In this document: piece by piece, positions 17,219 through 25,495 of the stretch
Layout of the letters: each line of letters begins with the position of its first letter
How positions within the stretch are numbered: position 1 is the first letter of the stretch
Source: JABSOG01 sp041583135
GTDB lineage: Bacteria; Pseudomonadota; Gammaproteobacteria; Enterobacterales; Alteromonadaceae
Length of the DNA stretch: 60,730 nucleotides
Assembly (NCBI GenBank): GCA_041583135.1
Contig: JBFHGJ010000026.1
Span: forward strand, 1-60,730
Direction: 5' to 3'
The notes under the pieces: model-generated
Seen by the model: only the letters and a program-made list of their open reading frames with translations
Told to the model about the DNA's origin: nothing
Database searches by the model: none
Program-made: the position numbers and the translations under genes

Positions 17219-17964
17219 TGCGCAGCGGTATCTACGTTGGTCGAGTGGGGCATACGCGCTTTGCGCCGACAAAGCACCAGTTTGATTATCAGATTTACAT
17301 GCTCGGTCTGTGCCTCGACGAGCTTGAACAATTGCATCAGGTCAGTTGGTTGTTTGGCAATAACTGGTACAATCCGCTAAGATTTCTACAAAAAGATTAT
17401 TTGTTAAGTGAACCGGGGAGCCTTAAGGCCCGTATTGCCAGTAAAGTGCAGCGCTTAGGCGGCCAGTGGGGGGATAACCTCAAGCAACAGCGAGTGACTT
17501 TGCTGGCCCAAGTGCGTTGTCTTGGTTGGTACTTCAGTCCGGTGAATTTTTATTTTTGCTATGACGTGGATGGGCAATGCCGATACATGCTGGCGGAGGT
17601 AAGCAATACACCTTGGAACGAGCGTCATTACTATCTGGTGGATATGGCAGTGCAGGCTGACAGTAAGAAAGCATTTCATGTCTCGCCTTTTATGTCACTG
17701 GATATGCGCTACCGATGGCGTATTGAAGCGCCGCAGGACAAAGTTAGCGTGGTGATAGAAAACCGCAGTGACGACAGTGCTGAGAAAAAGCTCTTTAGTG
17801 CGCATATGACGCTTGAAAAGCGCCCATTTGAGCGCAAGGCGTTACTCAAAACTTGGCTGAACTTGCCGTGGATGACTGCCAAAATAGCCTTAGGTATTTA
17901 CTGGCAGGCGATGAAATTGTTTATCAAGCGGGTGCCTTTTATTAGTCATCCCAACTCAACTTAA
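17218..17964 (+). CDS. DUF1365 family protein
   Basis: A 248-residue protein of the DUF1365 group: SGIYVGRVGHTRFAPTKHQF at the start, CLGWYFSPVNFYFCYD and EVSNTPWNERHYYLV in the middle are family blocks. Function unknown. The ATG at 17218 shares an A with the previous TAA (TAATG) and GGAT is 8 nt upstream; an ATG three codons earlier is possible. Its constant company with COG2907 oxidoreductases and CFA-synthase-like enzymes points to a shared lipid-modifying pathway. Confidence 0.87.
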   Translation: MRSGIYVGRVGHTRFAPTKHQFDYQIYMLGLCLDELEQLHQVSWLFGNNWYNPLRFLQKDYLLSEPGSLKARIASKVQRLGGQWGDNLKQQRVTLLAQVRCLGWYFSPVNFYFCYDVDGQCRYMLAEVSNTPWNERHYYLVDMAVQADSKKAFHVSPFMSLDMRYRWRIEAPQDKVSVVIENRSDDSAEKKLFSAHMTLEKRPFERKALLKTWLNLPWMTAKIALGIYWQAMKLFIKRVPFISHPNST

Positions 17965-17978
17965 TCTAGAGGTGCTAA

Positions 17979-19214
17979 ATGGAACAGGTGCAGACGACCA
18001 ATGCCATTGTAACGAGATCTTGGTTTGGACAGGTCAAAAGTGACCTTGCCAGACAACTGGTTTTTAGCGTACTCAAGCAGTTAAGCATTGGCTGTGTTGA
18101 GGTTCACGATCAGGGCAAGGTCTATGTCTTTGGCAACCCTGATGAGTGCTTATCGGCAGTTATGGATATTCATTGTCAAAGCACCTATGAAGATTTTATC
18201 AAAGGTGGCAGTATCGGCGCGGCAGAGGCATTTATTGGCAATAAATGGTCAAGCCCCGATCTGACCGCTCTTATCCAAATATTTGCCCATAATCAGCGTC
18301 AGCTTGATGCCTTAGAGCGCAAGATGAACTGGCTGAGCAAGTTTAAGAACAAGTTGGCCCATCGCGGTAACAAAAACTCTAAGGCGCAAGCCAAGCAAAA
18401 CATTCTGGCCCACTATGATCTCGGCAATGACCTCTATACCCGCTTTTTAGACGACAGTATGATGTATTCGGCGGCGATTTATTCCGACCAAGCGCAAAGC
18501 TTGGAAGCGGCGCAAACATTGAAGCTCGACACCATCTGTCGCCGCCTTGAACTGAAGCCCGGTGAACACTTGATTGAGATCGGTTCGGGCTGGGGGGGCT
18601 TGGCAATTCACGCTGCCAGTCATTACGGCGTAAAGGTGACCACAACGACCATCTCCGACGCCCAGTATGATTATGCTAAGGCGAAAATAGCACAGCTGGG
18701 TTTGTCAGGCAGCATAACCTTGTTGAAAAAAGATTATCGTGAACTCACCGGTCAGTTTGATAAACTGGTGTCGATTGAGATGATAGAAGCGGTCGGTCAC
18801 GAGTATTTCGAGACTTTCTTTAAGCAGTGTAATTCCTTGCTCAAAGCCGGTGGCAAGATGCTGATCCAAGCCATTACGATTGCCGACCAACGCTATGATT
18901 CATACAAAAACAGCGTTGATTTTATTCAGCGTTATATCTTTCCCGGCGGCTGTCTGCCGAGCGTACATATTTTAAGTAAACATATCGCCGAGCATACCGA
19001 CATGGTCATTGAACAACTCAATGACATCGGGTTAGATTATGCCACAACGCTTAAACATTGGCGTCAACGCTTTGAGGCCAATTGGGCTGAATTATCTGAG
19101 CTAGGTTATGATCTGCGCTTTAAGCGCCTGTGGCTGTTTTACCTGCAATATTGCGAAGGGGCGTTTTTAGCACGGGCTACCAGTACAGTGCATTTGCTGG
19201 CGAGAAAAAGTTAA
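17979..19214 (+). CDS. cfa: cyclopropane-fatty-acyl-phospholipid synthase family methyltransferase
   Basis: A 411-residue SAM-dependent enzyme of the CFA synthase family. Residues 1-110 form the membrane-facing N-domain; AHYDLGNDLYTRFLDDSMMYS opens the catalytic domain, LIEIGSGWGGLAIHAA binds SAM, and SIEMIEAVGHEYFETFF and PGGCLPSV are active-site blocks. It methylates acyl-chain double bonds in phospholipids. In ChrR operons such enzymes may make cyclopropane, methyl-branched or furan acyl chains; which product applies here is open. It is the last gene of the sigma-ChrR operon and is followed at once by a strong terminator. Confidence 0.93.
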   Translation: MEQVQTTNAIVTRSWFGQVKSDLARQLVFSVLKQLSIGCVEVHDQGKVYVFGNPDECLSAVMDIHCQSTYEDFIKGGSIGAAEAFIGNKWSSPDLTALIQIFAHNQRQLDALERKMNWLSKFKNKLAHRGNKNSKAQAKQNILAHYDLGNDLYTRFLDDSMMYSAAIYSDQAQSLEAAQTLKLDTICRRLELKPGEHLIEIGSGWGGLAIHAASHYGVKVTTTTISDAQYDYAKAKIAQLGLSGSITLLKKDYRELTGQFDKLVSIEMIEAVGHEYFETFFKQCNSLLKAGGKMLIQAITIADQRYDSYKNSVDFIQRYIFPGGCLPSVHILSKHIAEHTDMVIEQLNDIGLDYATTLKHWRQRFEANWAELSELGYDLRFKRLWLFYLQYCEGAFLARATSTVHLLARKS

Positions 19215-19218
19215 CCAT

Positions 19219-19243
19219 AAAGGACGGCTATAAGTCGTCTTTT
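19219..19243 (+). terminator. terminator of the sigma-ChrR-cfa operon
   Basis: AAAGGACGGC (19219-19228) pairs with GTCGTCTTTT (19234-19243), with one G-T wobble, around TATAA, and a run of T follows. It starts 5 bp after the cfa stop and overlaps the stop codon of the convergent MgtC-like gene. Confidence 0.85.
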
Positions 19244-19740
19244 TGTTTCTTTTGGCGGCGGTTGCTGAGACTGGTCTGCACTTTTTGATGTACGCCTCGG
19301 GTCAGTCTGGTCAGCTTGTCTTCAAGTAAATCGACGCCATATAAAATCGCCACCATCAACATCGCCAACTTGATCGCCTGTATCTCATAGTGAGAGGCTA
19401 TCATCACGCCCAATGAGGCCAAACCCCAAATCGTGGCTGCGGAAGTCACGCCAACCACAGCGCCATCTTTGGCCAGCATTACGCCGGCACCTAGAAAACC
19501 GATACCTGTGATCACCTGCCCAACGATACGTGAGGGGTCCATCACATTGTTCCCTTGCAGTAAAAAGGCGGTGGTGATGAAAATATAAGTGCCTAGGGTG
19601 ATCAGAGAGGCGGTACGAATACCGACCGGCTTACCTCTGAGTTGACGCTCAAGGCCAATCAGTCCACCACAAAATAACGCCGCGGCGATAGCGCCCCAAT
19701 CAAACGGGGCGATATCGAAAAGGGAAAACAGCCACTGCAT
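19228..19740 (-). CDS. MgtC/SapB family membrane protein
   Basis: A 170-residue inner-membrane protein of the MgtC/SapB family: AALFCGGLIGLERQLRGKPVG, RTASLITLGTYIF and QVITGIGFLGAGVML are diagnostic, with 4-5 hydrophobic helices. MgtC proteins inhibit F-type ATP synthase or affect magnesium adaptation in pathogens; the role in this organism is unknown. The start at 19740 is preferred to a longer frame that would run into dxs. It lies 7 bp after the dxs stop and is likely co-transcribed with xseB-ispA-dxs. The tail is basic (RRQKKQKDDL). Confidence 0.88.
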   Translation of the reverse strand: MQWLFSLFDIAPFDWGAIAAALFCGGLIGLERQLRGKPVGIRTASLITLGTYIFITTAFLLQGNNVMDPSRIVGQVITGIGFLGAGVMLAKDGAVVGVTSAATIWGLASLGVMIASHYEIQAIKLAMLMVAILYGVDLLEDKLTRLTRGVHQKVQTSLSNRRQKKQKDDL

Positions 19741-19747
19741 AGGGCGT

Positions 19748-21625
19748 CTATTGCGCCAAAAAGGCGTTGATTTGTGCAACCAAGCCCGGACCGTCGAGCT
19801 TAAGCTCGGCGTAAATCTCAGATTGACTGCCATGCTTGATGAACTCATCCGGCAGGCCGATATTGAGCACCGGCTTGAGCTGTTTGCTGCTCATCATGTA
19901 TTCGACAACCGCAGAGCCAGCACCACCCATAATGGCATTGTCTTCAACGGTCACAATCACATCGTGCTGAACAATCACCTCGTCAATCATCTGCTTATCA
20001 AGGGGCTTGATAAAGCGCATGTTGACCAAGGTGGCGTCCAAGGTCTGTGCGGCTTGCTCGGCGTAATTGAGCAAAGTACCAAAGGACAAAATGGCGACCT
20101 TCTGGCTTTGATCATCGCTTTGCAACTGCCGCACGTACTGGGCTTTGCCGATCTCAATGGCGCTCATTTTACTCTCGATGGCCACGCCCGGGCCATTACC
20201 GCGAGGATAGCGGACGATGGCCGGCTTTTTGGCGATATGGCCGGTGTAGAGCATTTGCCGACACTCGTTTTCATTGGCCGGGGCCATCAAGATCATATTT
20301 GGAATACAACGGGCATAGCTGATATCAAACGCACCTTGATGGGTCGGGCCATCGGCGCCGACGATACCGGCGCGGTCTACTGCAAACAAGACTGGCAAAT
20401 TTTGCAGCGCAACATCGTGAATGAGCTGATCATAACCCCGTTGTAAAAAGGTCGAGTAAATGGCCACGACCGGGTTGAAGCCTTCACAGGCAAAACCGGC
20501 GCCAAGCGTCACTGCGTGTTGTTCGGCAATGGCGACATCAAAGTATTGTTCGGGGAATTTTTTTGAAAACTCCACCATACCCGAGCCTTCGCGCATCGCT
20601 GGGGTGATGGCCATCAACTTGTCGTCTTCGGCGGCCATATCACACAGCCACTGACCGAAGATCTTCGAGTAACTCGGCGATGAGGCCTTAGAAGATGGCA
20701 AAGAGGTTTCATTGGGGTTAAAACATGGCACGCCATGATAGCCGATGGGGTCTTTTTCCGCCGGCTCGTAACCTTTACCTTTGGTGGTAACAATGTGCAA
20801 CAGTTGCGGGCCTTTGAGGTTGCGCATATTGCGCAAGGTATCGACCAGCGAATCGACATCATGGCCGTCTATTGGGCCGATATAATTAAAGCCTAGCTCC
20901 TCGAAAAAGGTGCCGGGGACGACCATACCTTTAATATGTTCTTCCATGCGGCTGGCCAGTTCTTTGATTGGCGGCAGGTTTTTCAGTAGCTGCTTGGAAC
21001 CTTCACGAATACCAGTATAAAAGCTGCCTGAAAGAATGCGGGCAAAATGCTTGTTCAGAGCGCCAACATTCTCAGAAATGGACATATCGTTGTCATTGAG
21101 AATGACCAGCATGTCGATATCGAGGCTACCGGCGTGATTCATCGCTTCAAAAGCCATACCGGCTGTGACCGCACCATCACCGATGATGGCGGCGACTTTT
21201 CGGTCGTTGTTTTCTTTTTTCGCGGCAATGGCCATGGCGGTGGCGGCACTGATAGACGTGCTTGAGTGGCCGACCGACAGGGTATCGTATTCACTTTCTT
21301 CACGCCAAGGGAAGGGGTGTAAGCCTTCCTTTTGTCGAATGGTGGTCATTCTATCGCGTCTGCCGGTGAGAATTTTATGAGGATAGGCTTGGTGGCCCAC
21401 ATCCCAAATCAAGCGATCAAACGGCGTGTTATAGACATAATGCAGTGCGACGGTCAACTCAACGGTGCCTAAGCCCGATGCCAAATGACCGCTGCTTTGA
21501 CTGACACTGCTCAGGAGATACCCGCGCAATTGCCGACAAACTTCTCCCAACTGGTCTTGTGAGAGTTCTCTGAGTTGGTGAGGCAGGTTCACTTGTGTCA
21601 GTAATGAATAATCTTGTTCAGTCAT
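19748..21625 (-). CDS. dxs: 1-deoxy-D-xylulose-5-phosphate synthase
   Basis: DXS joins pyruvate and glyceraldehyde 3-phosphate using thiamine diphosphate, the first and often limiting step of the MEP isoprenoid pathway. 625 residues, full length. Visible blocks: SGHLASGLGTVEL, WDVGHQAYPHKILTGR, the TPP/Mg site GDGAVTAGMAFEAMN with LNDNDMSIS, and IAEQHAVTLGAG. It follows ispA by 20 bp. ispD and ispF of the same pathway are at 38.5-39.7 kb. Confidence 0.97.
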   Translation of the reverse strand: MTEQDYSLLTQVNLPHQLRELSQDQLGEVCRQLRGYLLSSVSQSSGHLASGLGTVELTVALHYVYNTPFDRLIWDVGHQAYPHKILTGRRDRMTTIRQKEGLHPFPWREESEYDTLSVGHSSTSISAATAMAIAAKKENNDRKVAAIIGDGAVTAGMAFEAMNHAGSLDIDMLVILNDNDMSISENVGALNKHFARILSGSFYTGIREGSKQLLKNLPPIKELASRMEEHIKGMVVPGTFFEELGFNYIGPIDGHDVDSLVDTLRNMRNLKGPQLLHIVTTKGKGYEPAEKDPIGYHGVPCFNPNETSLPSSKASSPSYSKIFGQWLCDMAAEDDKLMAITPAMREGSGMVEFSKKFPEQYFDVAIAEQHAVTLGAGFACEGFNPVVAIYSTFLQRGYDQLIHDVALQNLPVLFAVDRAGIVGADGPTHQGAFDISYARCIPNMILMAPANENECRQMLYTGHIAKKPAIVRYPRGNGPGVAIESKMSAIEIGKAQYVRQLQSDDQSQKVAILSFGTLLNYAEQAAQTLDATLVNMRFIKPLDKQMIDEVIVQHDVIVTVEDNAIMGGAGSAVVEYMMSSKQLKPVLNIGLPDEFIKHGSQSEIYAELKLDGPGLVAQINAFLAQ

Positions 21626-21645
21626 AGGGCTGGTGCTTGTCTCTT

Positions 21646-22521
21646 TTAGTGATTTCTTTGGACGACAAAGTGAGCAAAAGCTTGCAAAAGTTCAGTATTG
21701 TAGGGCAGCTTATCAAGGGCCTCAAGAGAGTCGTTATATAACTGCTGCGCTTTTTGCTTGGCTTGTTCGAGGCCAAGTAACGCGACATAAGTCGATTTGT
21801 TGGCGGCCAAATCCGAGCCTTTGGGTTTTCCCAACACGGCGGTATCGCCGACCACATCCAAAATGTCATCTTGTACTTGGAAAGCCAAACCAATGGCTTT
21901 GGCGAACTGAGTCAAATGCAGACGGTCATTATCGCTGAATTTATCGTTACTGTAGCTGGCCAGTATAACTGCGGTGGTGATCAAGGCGCCGGTTTTCAGC
22001 TGATGCATGGTTTCAAGGCTGGCGATATCCACCGCCTTATCAGTATAGGACAGATCTAACGCTTGGCCGCCGCACATGCCATTATAACCGCTGTTATCAG
22101 CCAGCAGAGCGACCATGTTCAGCACATCTTTGGGCTGAGTTTGGCGATAGTTGTGCTTGGCGAGAATATCAAAGGCCATTGCCTGAAGGCTGTCGCCGGC
22201 CAAAATGGCGGTCGCCTCGTCAAACGCTTTATGGACTGTCGGCTTGCCGCGACGCAGGTCGTCATCGTCCATCGCAGGTAGGTCATCATGAATAAGCGAA
22301 TAAGAGTGAATACATTCAATGGCCGCTGCTGGCGCATCTAAATCGGCTTGCTCTGCACCGACCAAAGTACCGGTGGCATAGACCAAAAACGGTCGCATCC
22401 GTTTGCCGCCTTGCAGCAGCCCGTGATGCATGGCATCAAGCAGCTTAGGGTCGTTGACCTGCATGTTGCTCAAATGATTGAGCAGATAGGCTTCAACCCG
22501 TTTTTTATAGGTATCGAGCAT
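21646..22521 (-). CDS. ispA: (2E,6E)-farnesyl diphosphate synthase
   Basis: A polyprenyl synthase of the IspA type that extends dimethylallyl diphosphate to geranyl and farnesyl diphosphate. The first Asp-rich motif is DDLPAMDDDD and the second DDILDV; GGKRMRPFLVYATG is the IPP-binding block. The ATG at 22521 gives 291 residues, close to the E. coli enzyme; a GTG at 22554, immediately after the xseB stop, is an alternative that adds 11 residues. Neither has a strong ribosome-binding site. Confidence 0.95.
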   Translation of the reverse strand: MLDTYKKRVEAYLLNHLSNMQVNDPKLLDAMHHGLLQGGKRMRPFLVYATGTLVGAEQADLDAPAAAIECIHSYSLIHDDLPAMDDDDLRRGKPTVHKAFDEATAILAGDSLQAMAFDILAKHNYRQTQPKDVLNMVALLADNSGYNGMCGGQALDLSYTDKAVDIASLETMHQLKTGALITTAVILASYSNDKFSDNDRLHLTQFAKAIGLAFQVQDDILDVVGDTAVLGKPKGSDLAANKSTYVALLGLEQAKQKAQQLYNDSLEALDKLPYNTELLQAFAHFVVQRNH

Positions 22522-22554
22522 TGCAGTCAAACTGTTTGGCGCGTGATCTGGCAC

Positions 22555-22803
22555 TTATTGGCCGCCTTCTTCAAATGGCGCAAGTTCGCCATTTTGTTGC
22601 CCTTGCTGCTGCATCAAGATCTGTACTTTTTGCTCGGCACTTTGTAGTTTGGCCTGACTCGAGGCAACCAATTGCACACCGCGTTCGAACGCTTTGAGCG
22701 AGTCTTCTAGCGATAACTCACCATGCTCCATATTTTGTACTATGGTTTGCAGCTCCGACATGGCTGCTTCGAATGACTGTGGTTGTTGCTCTTGTGAGGC
22801 CAT
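22555..22803 (-). CDS. xseB: exodeoxyribonuclease VII small subunit
   Basis: The small, helical subunit of exonuclease VII, which degrades single-stranded DNA with XseA. 82 residues; SFEAAMSELQTIVQNMEHGELSLEDSLKAFERG is the family core (split here only by length: SFEAAMSELQTIV and GELSLEDSLKAFERG). It is the first gene of xseB-ispA-dxs, an order shared by most gammaproteobacteria. A promoter candidate lies at 22876-22903. Confidence 0.96.
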   Translation of the reverse strand: MASQEQQPQSFEAAMSELQTIVQNMEHGELSLEDSLKAFERGVQLVASSQAKLQSAEQKVQILMQQQGQQNGELAPFEEGGQ

Positions 22804-22875
22804 AATTACATCTGTGGTATGTTACTTTGTCGCGTAGTTTAACCAATTGCTGTGATAATCAAAAGTCTATGTGGC

Positions 22876-22903
22876 ATTATAATTGCCTTTTATTGCCCAA
22901 CAA
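22876..22903 (-). promoter_or_regulatory. candidate sigma-70 promoter of xseB-ispA-dxs
   Basis: On the minus strand TTGTTG (22903-22898), 16 nt, TATAAT (22881-22876). It lies 73 bp upstream of xseB within the 317-bp divergent xseB-pomA region, whose only other clear element is the sigma-28-type site at 22994. Confidence 0.55.
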
Positions 22904-22993
22904 GGCGCCAATTGCCGCTAATTATTGGTAAAAACAATGCACTAGGATGCAAATGACACTACAATTTAACTGGTTTAGCGGCAAAAATTGCCT

Positions 22994-23020
22994 TAACATT
23001 TTGTCATTGTCTGCCGATAG
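22994..23020 (+). promoter_or_regulatory. candidate sigma-28 (FliA) promoter of pomAB
   Basis: TAACATTT, 11 nt, GCCGATAG. The FliA consensus is TAAAGTTT-N11-GCCGATAA, so 13 of 16 positions agree with exact spacing. It lies 100 bp upstream of pomA, a late flagellar (motor) gene for which FliA control is expected. Confidence 0.75.
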
Positions 23021-23120
23021 ATGTGACGCGGCTTTTTAAATAACGCGAGATATGATGGGCCTGCCACTGTCAAGTTCGGGTTATCTATTGGAAATATTAG
23101 CAATCAATTAGGAGACTAAT

Positions 23121-23882
23121 GTGGATTTAGCGACGTTAATCGGGATCGTAGGCGGCATCGGGTTCATTGTGATGGCAATGGTCTTAGGTGGCGATATCGG
23201 CATGTTTGTCGATGTGCCTTCGGTGTTGATCGTTTTCTGTGGTTCGATATTCGTTGCCTTGGCGCATTTTACCCTAGGGCAGTATTTCGGCATGGGTAAG
23301 GTTATCGTTAAAGCCTTTATGTTTAAAATCGAGTCTCCGGAAGAATTGATCGAAAAGTCGGTAGAATTGGCCGATGCGGCAAGAAAAGGCGGATTTTTGG
23401 CGCTAGAGGAGGCGGATATTCCCAATGCCTTTATGCAAAAAGGCGTCAATATGCTTGTTGACGGTCACGACGCCGAGGTGGTTCGAGCCACACTGCAAAA
23501 AGACATTGCCTTAACCACCGCGCGACATGATGATGGTGCCAATATCTTTAAGGCCATAGGTGATGTGGCTCCGGCGATGGGAATGATCGGTACGTTAATC
23601 GGTTTGGTGGCGATGTTGTCAAACATGGACGACCCTAAATCCATCGGACCGTCGATGGCGGTAGCATTGCTGACGACTTTATATGGCGCCTTTTTGGCCA
23701 ACGTTGTTGCCATTCCCATTGAATCTAAATTGCGCAATCGTGGCGGTGAAGAACGTAACAACCAATTGTTGATCCTCGATGCCATTTTAGGCATACAAGA
23801 TGGTCAAAACCCCAAAGTGATTGAAGGCATCTTGAAAAACTACCTGTCTGAATCGAAGCGTGAAGTGGATACTGAAGAGTAA
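23121..23882 (+). CDS. pomA: flagellar motor stator protein PomA
   Basis: Stator subunit of the sodium-driven flagellar motor. 253 residues with four membrane helices: two near the N-terminus, and the pair containing IGDVAPAMGMIGTLIGLVAML and VALLTTLYGAFLANVV split by a short loop. The cytoplasmic loop carries the charged residues that meet FliG. The start is GTG with GGAGA upstream. It is coupled to pomB 3 bp downstream, and a sigma-28-like promoter precedes it. Confidence 0.96.
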   Translation: MDLATLIGIVGGIGFIVMAMVLGGDIGMFVDVPSVLIVFCGSIFVALAHFTLGQYFGMGKVIVKAFMFKIESPEELIEKSVELADAARKGGFLALEEADIPNAFMQKGVNMLVDGHDAEVVRATLQKDIALTTARHDDGANIFKAIGDVAPAMGMIGTLIGLVAMLSNMDDPKSIGPSMAVALLTTLYGAFLANVVAIPIESKLRNRGGEERNNQLLILDAILGIQDGQNPKVIEGILKNYLSESKREVDTEE

Positions 23883-23885
23883 CTT

Positions 23886-24827
23886 ATGTCTGATGCCGAA
23901 GAATGTCCCAAATGCCCGCCGGTAGGTTTACCGCCTTGGATGGGCACCTTTGCCGATTTAATGTCGCTTTTGATGTGCTTTTTTATTCTGCTATTGGCGT
24001 TTTCCGAGATGGACGTATTGAAGTTCAAGCAAATTGCCGGCTCGATGAAATTTGCCTTTGGGGTGCAAAACAAACTGGAAGTTAAAGATATTCCCAAAGG
24101 CACCAGTGTGATCGCCATGGAGTTTAGGCCAGGTAAACCCGACCCCACGCCGATTGAAACCATTCAGCAGCAAACCTTTGAAATGACACAACAAATGCTG
24201 GAGTTCCAGGCCGGTGACGACGACTCTGCCGGTGGTAAGCGTAAACAAAGGGGCGATCAGCGCGGCGGTATGTCGCAAAGTACCGAGACCAAAAAAGCGC
24301 AAGAGGCGATGCAAAAGGCGGCGATGCAAGAACAGACCAACGAAATGGTGAAAAAAATCGCCGAACAGCTGGAGCAACAAATCATCGACGGTGCGATTGA
24401 ACTCGAGTCACTCGGTCAACAGATCATCATTCGTATTCGCGAAAACGGCTCATTCCCATCAGGCTCTGCCAATTTACAGCCGCAGTTTGAACCCATCATT
24501 GCCGATGTCGCCAAGCTGTTGAAGGACGTACCCGGTGAGGTCACCGTATCAGGTCATACCGATGATATTCAAATTAGTTCAGAGCTATATTCCAACAACT
24601 GGGATCTGTCAGCCAAGCGCGCCGTGGCGGTAGCCTCCGTGATGGTCAAGGTACCGGGCTTTAACAAAGACCGCATTGTTGTCGAAGGCAGGGCCGATAC
24701 CAAACCCTTGGTGCCAAACGAAACCAATTTAAACCGCAGGCGTAATCGCCGAGTTGAAATATCCATCATGCAAGGTAAAGCCAAAGAGTCCAACCCCATA
24801 GGACTGACAGGTGAAGATGACAATTAA
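23886..24827 (+). CDS. pomB: flagellar motor stator protein PomB
   Basis: The ion-channel partner of PomA. 313 residues: one membrane helix (residues 25-45) with the essential sodium-binding Asp24 in GTFADLMSLLM, a Gln-rich periplasmic linker (about 95-165) and an OmpA-like peptidoglycan-binding domain (EVTVSGHTDDI, NWDLSAKRAVAV, VVEGRADTKPL, NRRVEI). The stop codon is followed in the same frame by 30 open codons and then the ATG of the next small gene. Confidence 0.96.
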   Translation: MSDAEECPKCPPVGLPPWMGTFADLMSLLMCFFILLLAFSEMDVLKFKQIAGSMKFAFGVQNKLEVKDIPKGTSVIAMEFRPGKPDPTPIETIQQQTFEMTQQMLEFQAGDDDSAGGKRKQRGDQRGGMSQSTETKKAQEAMQKAAMQEQTNEMVKKIAEQLEQQIIDGAIELESLGQQIIIRIRENGSFPSGSANLQPQFEPIIADVAKLLKDVPGEVTVSGHTDDIQISSELYSNNWDLSAKRAVAVASVMVKVPGFNKDRIVVEGRADTKPLVPNETNLNRRRNRRVEISIMQGKAKESNPIGLTGEDDN

Positions 24828-24835
24828 CACTTAAT

Positions 24836-24857
24836 ATCAAGGGGTCAGCCCCTTGAT
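24836..24857 (+). terminator. stem-loop after pomB
   Basis: ATCAAGGGG (24836-24844) and CCCCTTGAT (24849-24857) are exact complements around TCAG, 8 bp after the pomB stop. Only TT follows, so it is a weak terminator or an attenuator before the gene at 24918. Confidence 0.45.
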
Positions 24858-24917
24858 TTACAATCGGGCACAAGGAAAGTTGTATTTGAGGTTGAGTTTA
24901 TTCTTTTCACTGAGGAC

Positions 24918-25250
24918 ATGCTTTCTGAAGACGCCCTTGACTGGGGTCAAGCGTACAACCGACTTATTGATGAAATCAACCAAACTGAGGAACACGGCGA
25001 CTGGTCTTATACCTCACAGACGCGTATTCGTCAGTTATTTAGCCAGCAATTATCTTCGGATAGTTATGCGCTCAATCATGTTTTGTGCCGAGAGAAAATG
25101 TGCATTGTTGAGCTGTTATTTGACGACATACAGCCGATTATCGATTTTCTCGATAAGCTACGTCGTGAGCCACAACTTTGTGACTGCGTGCCGATGGAAC
25201 ATTTATGGCCGCAACGTAACGCAGGCAATATCAAATTTGTGTTTAATTAG
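24918..25250 (+). CDS. hypothetical protein, 110 aa
   Basis: Not recognised. It is an acidic, well-balanced sequence (MLSEDALDWGQAYNRLIDEI ... WPQRNAGNIKFVFN) with two cysteine-containing segments (VLCREKMCIVELLF, PQLCDCVPMEHLW) and no membrane helix or signal peptide, so it is probably a cytoplasmic protein. Another frame over the same DNA is basic and Leu/Ser-rich and looks like a shadow. GAGG lies too close to the ATG for a good ribosome site. The frame is continuous with pomB apart from one TAA; 30 sense codons lie between, some protein-like (VVFEVEFILFTED), so the true N-terminus may differ. Confidence 0.55.
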   Translation: MLSEDALDWGQAYNRLIDEINQTEEHGDWSYTSQTRIRQLFSQQLSSDSYALNHVLCREKMCIVELLFDDIQPIIDFLDKLRREPQLCDCVPMEHLWPQRNAGNIKFVFN

Positions 25251-25427
25251 CTTTCATCTATACATAACGCGAACGGAAGCAAAATTAAAATAGCGATAAG
25301 TGGCAAAGTCATGGTCGAGGCTAAAGCCTCAAACGACTGGTGAGTGTTTATTTGGTAAAGGTGCAAAACTATTCATCTTTTTTATAGCGGTTATAGCATT
25401 TGACTATAAGATGTGAAAGTAATTCGG

Positions 25428-25457
25428 TTGTGGCCGCTTAGACTGCTCATGTATAAT
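25428..25457 (+). promoter_or_regulatory. candidate sigma-70 promoter of thiI
   Basis: TTGTGG (25428-25433), 18 nt, TATAAT (25452-25457), 38 bp before the thiI ATG. The rest of 25251-25495 shows only a short hairpin GAGGC-TAAA-GCCTC near 25318. Confidence 0.55.
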
Positions 25458-25495
25458 GGCCGTCAATTTTGTTATACATTTGGCCTAGTTTAATA

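Noticed and set aside
24853..25293. 146-codon ORF overlapping the 110-aa gene
   Set aside because: Basic, Leu/Ser/Cys-rich composition typical of a shadow frame; the 24918 frame is better balanced.
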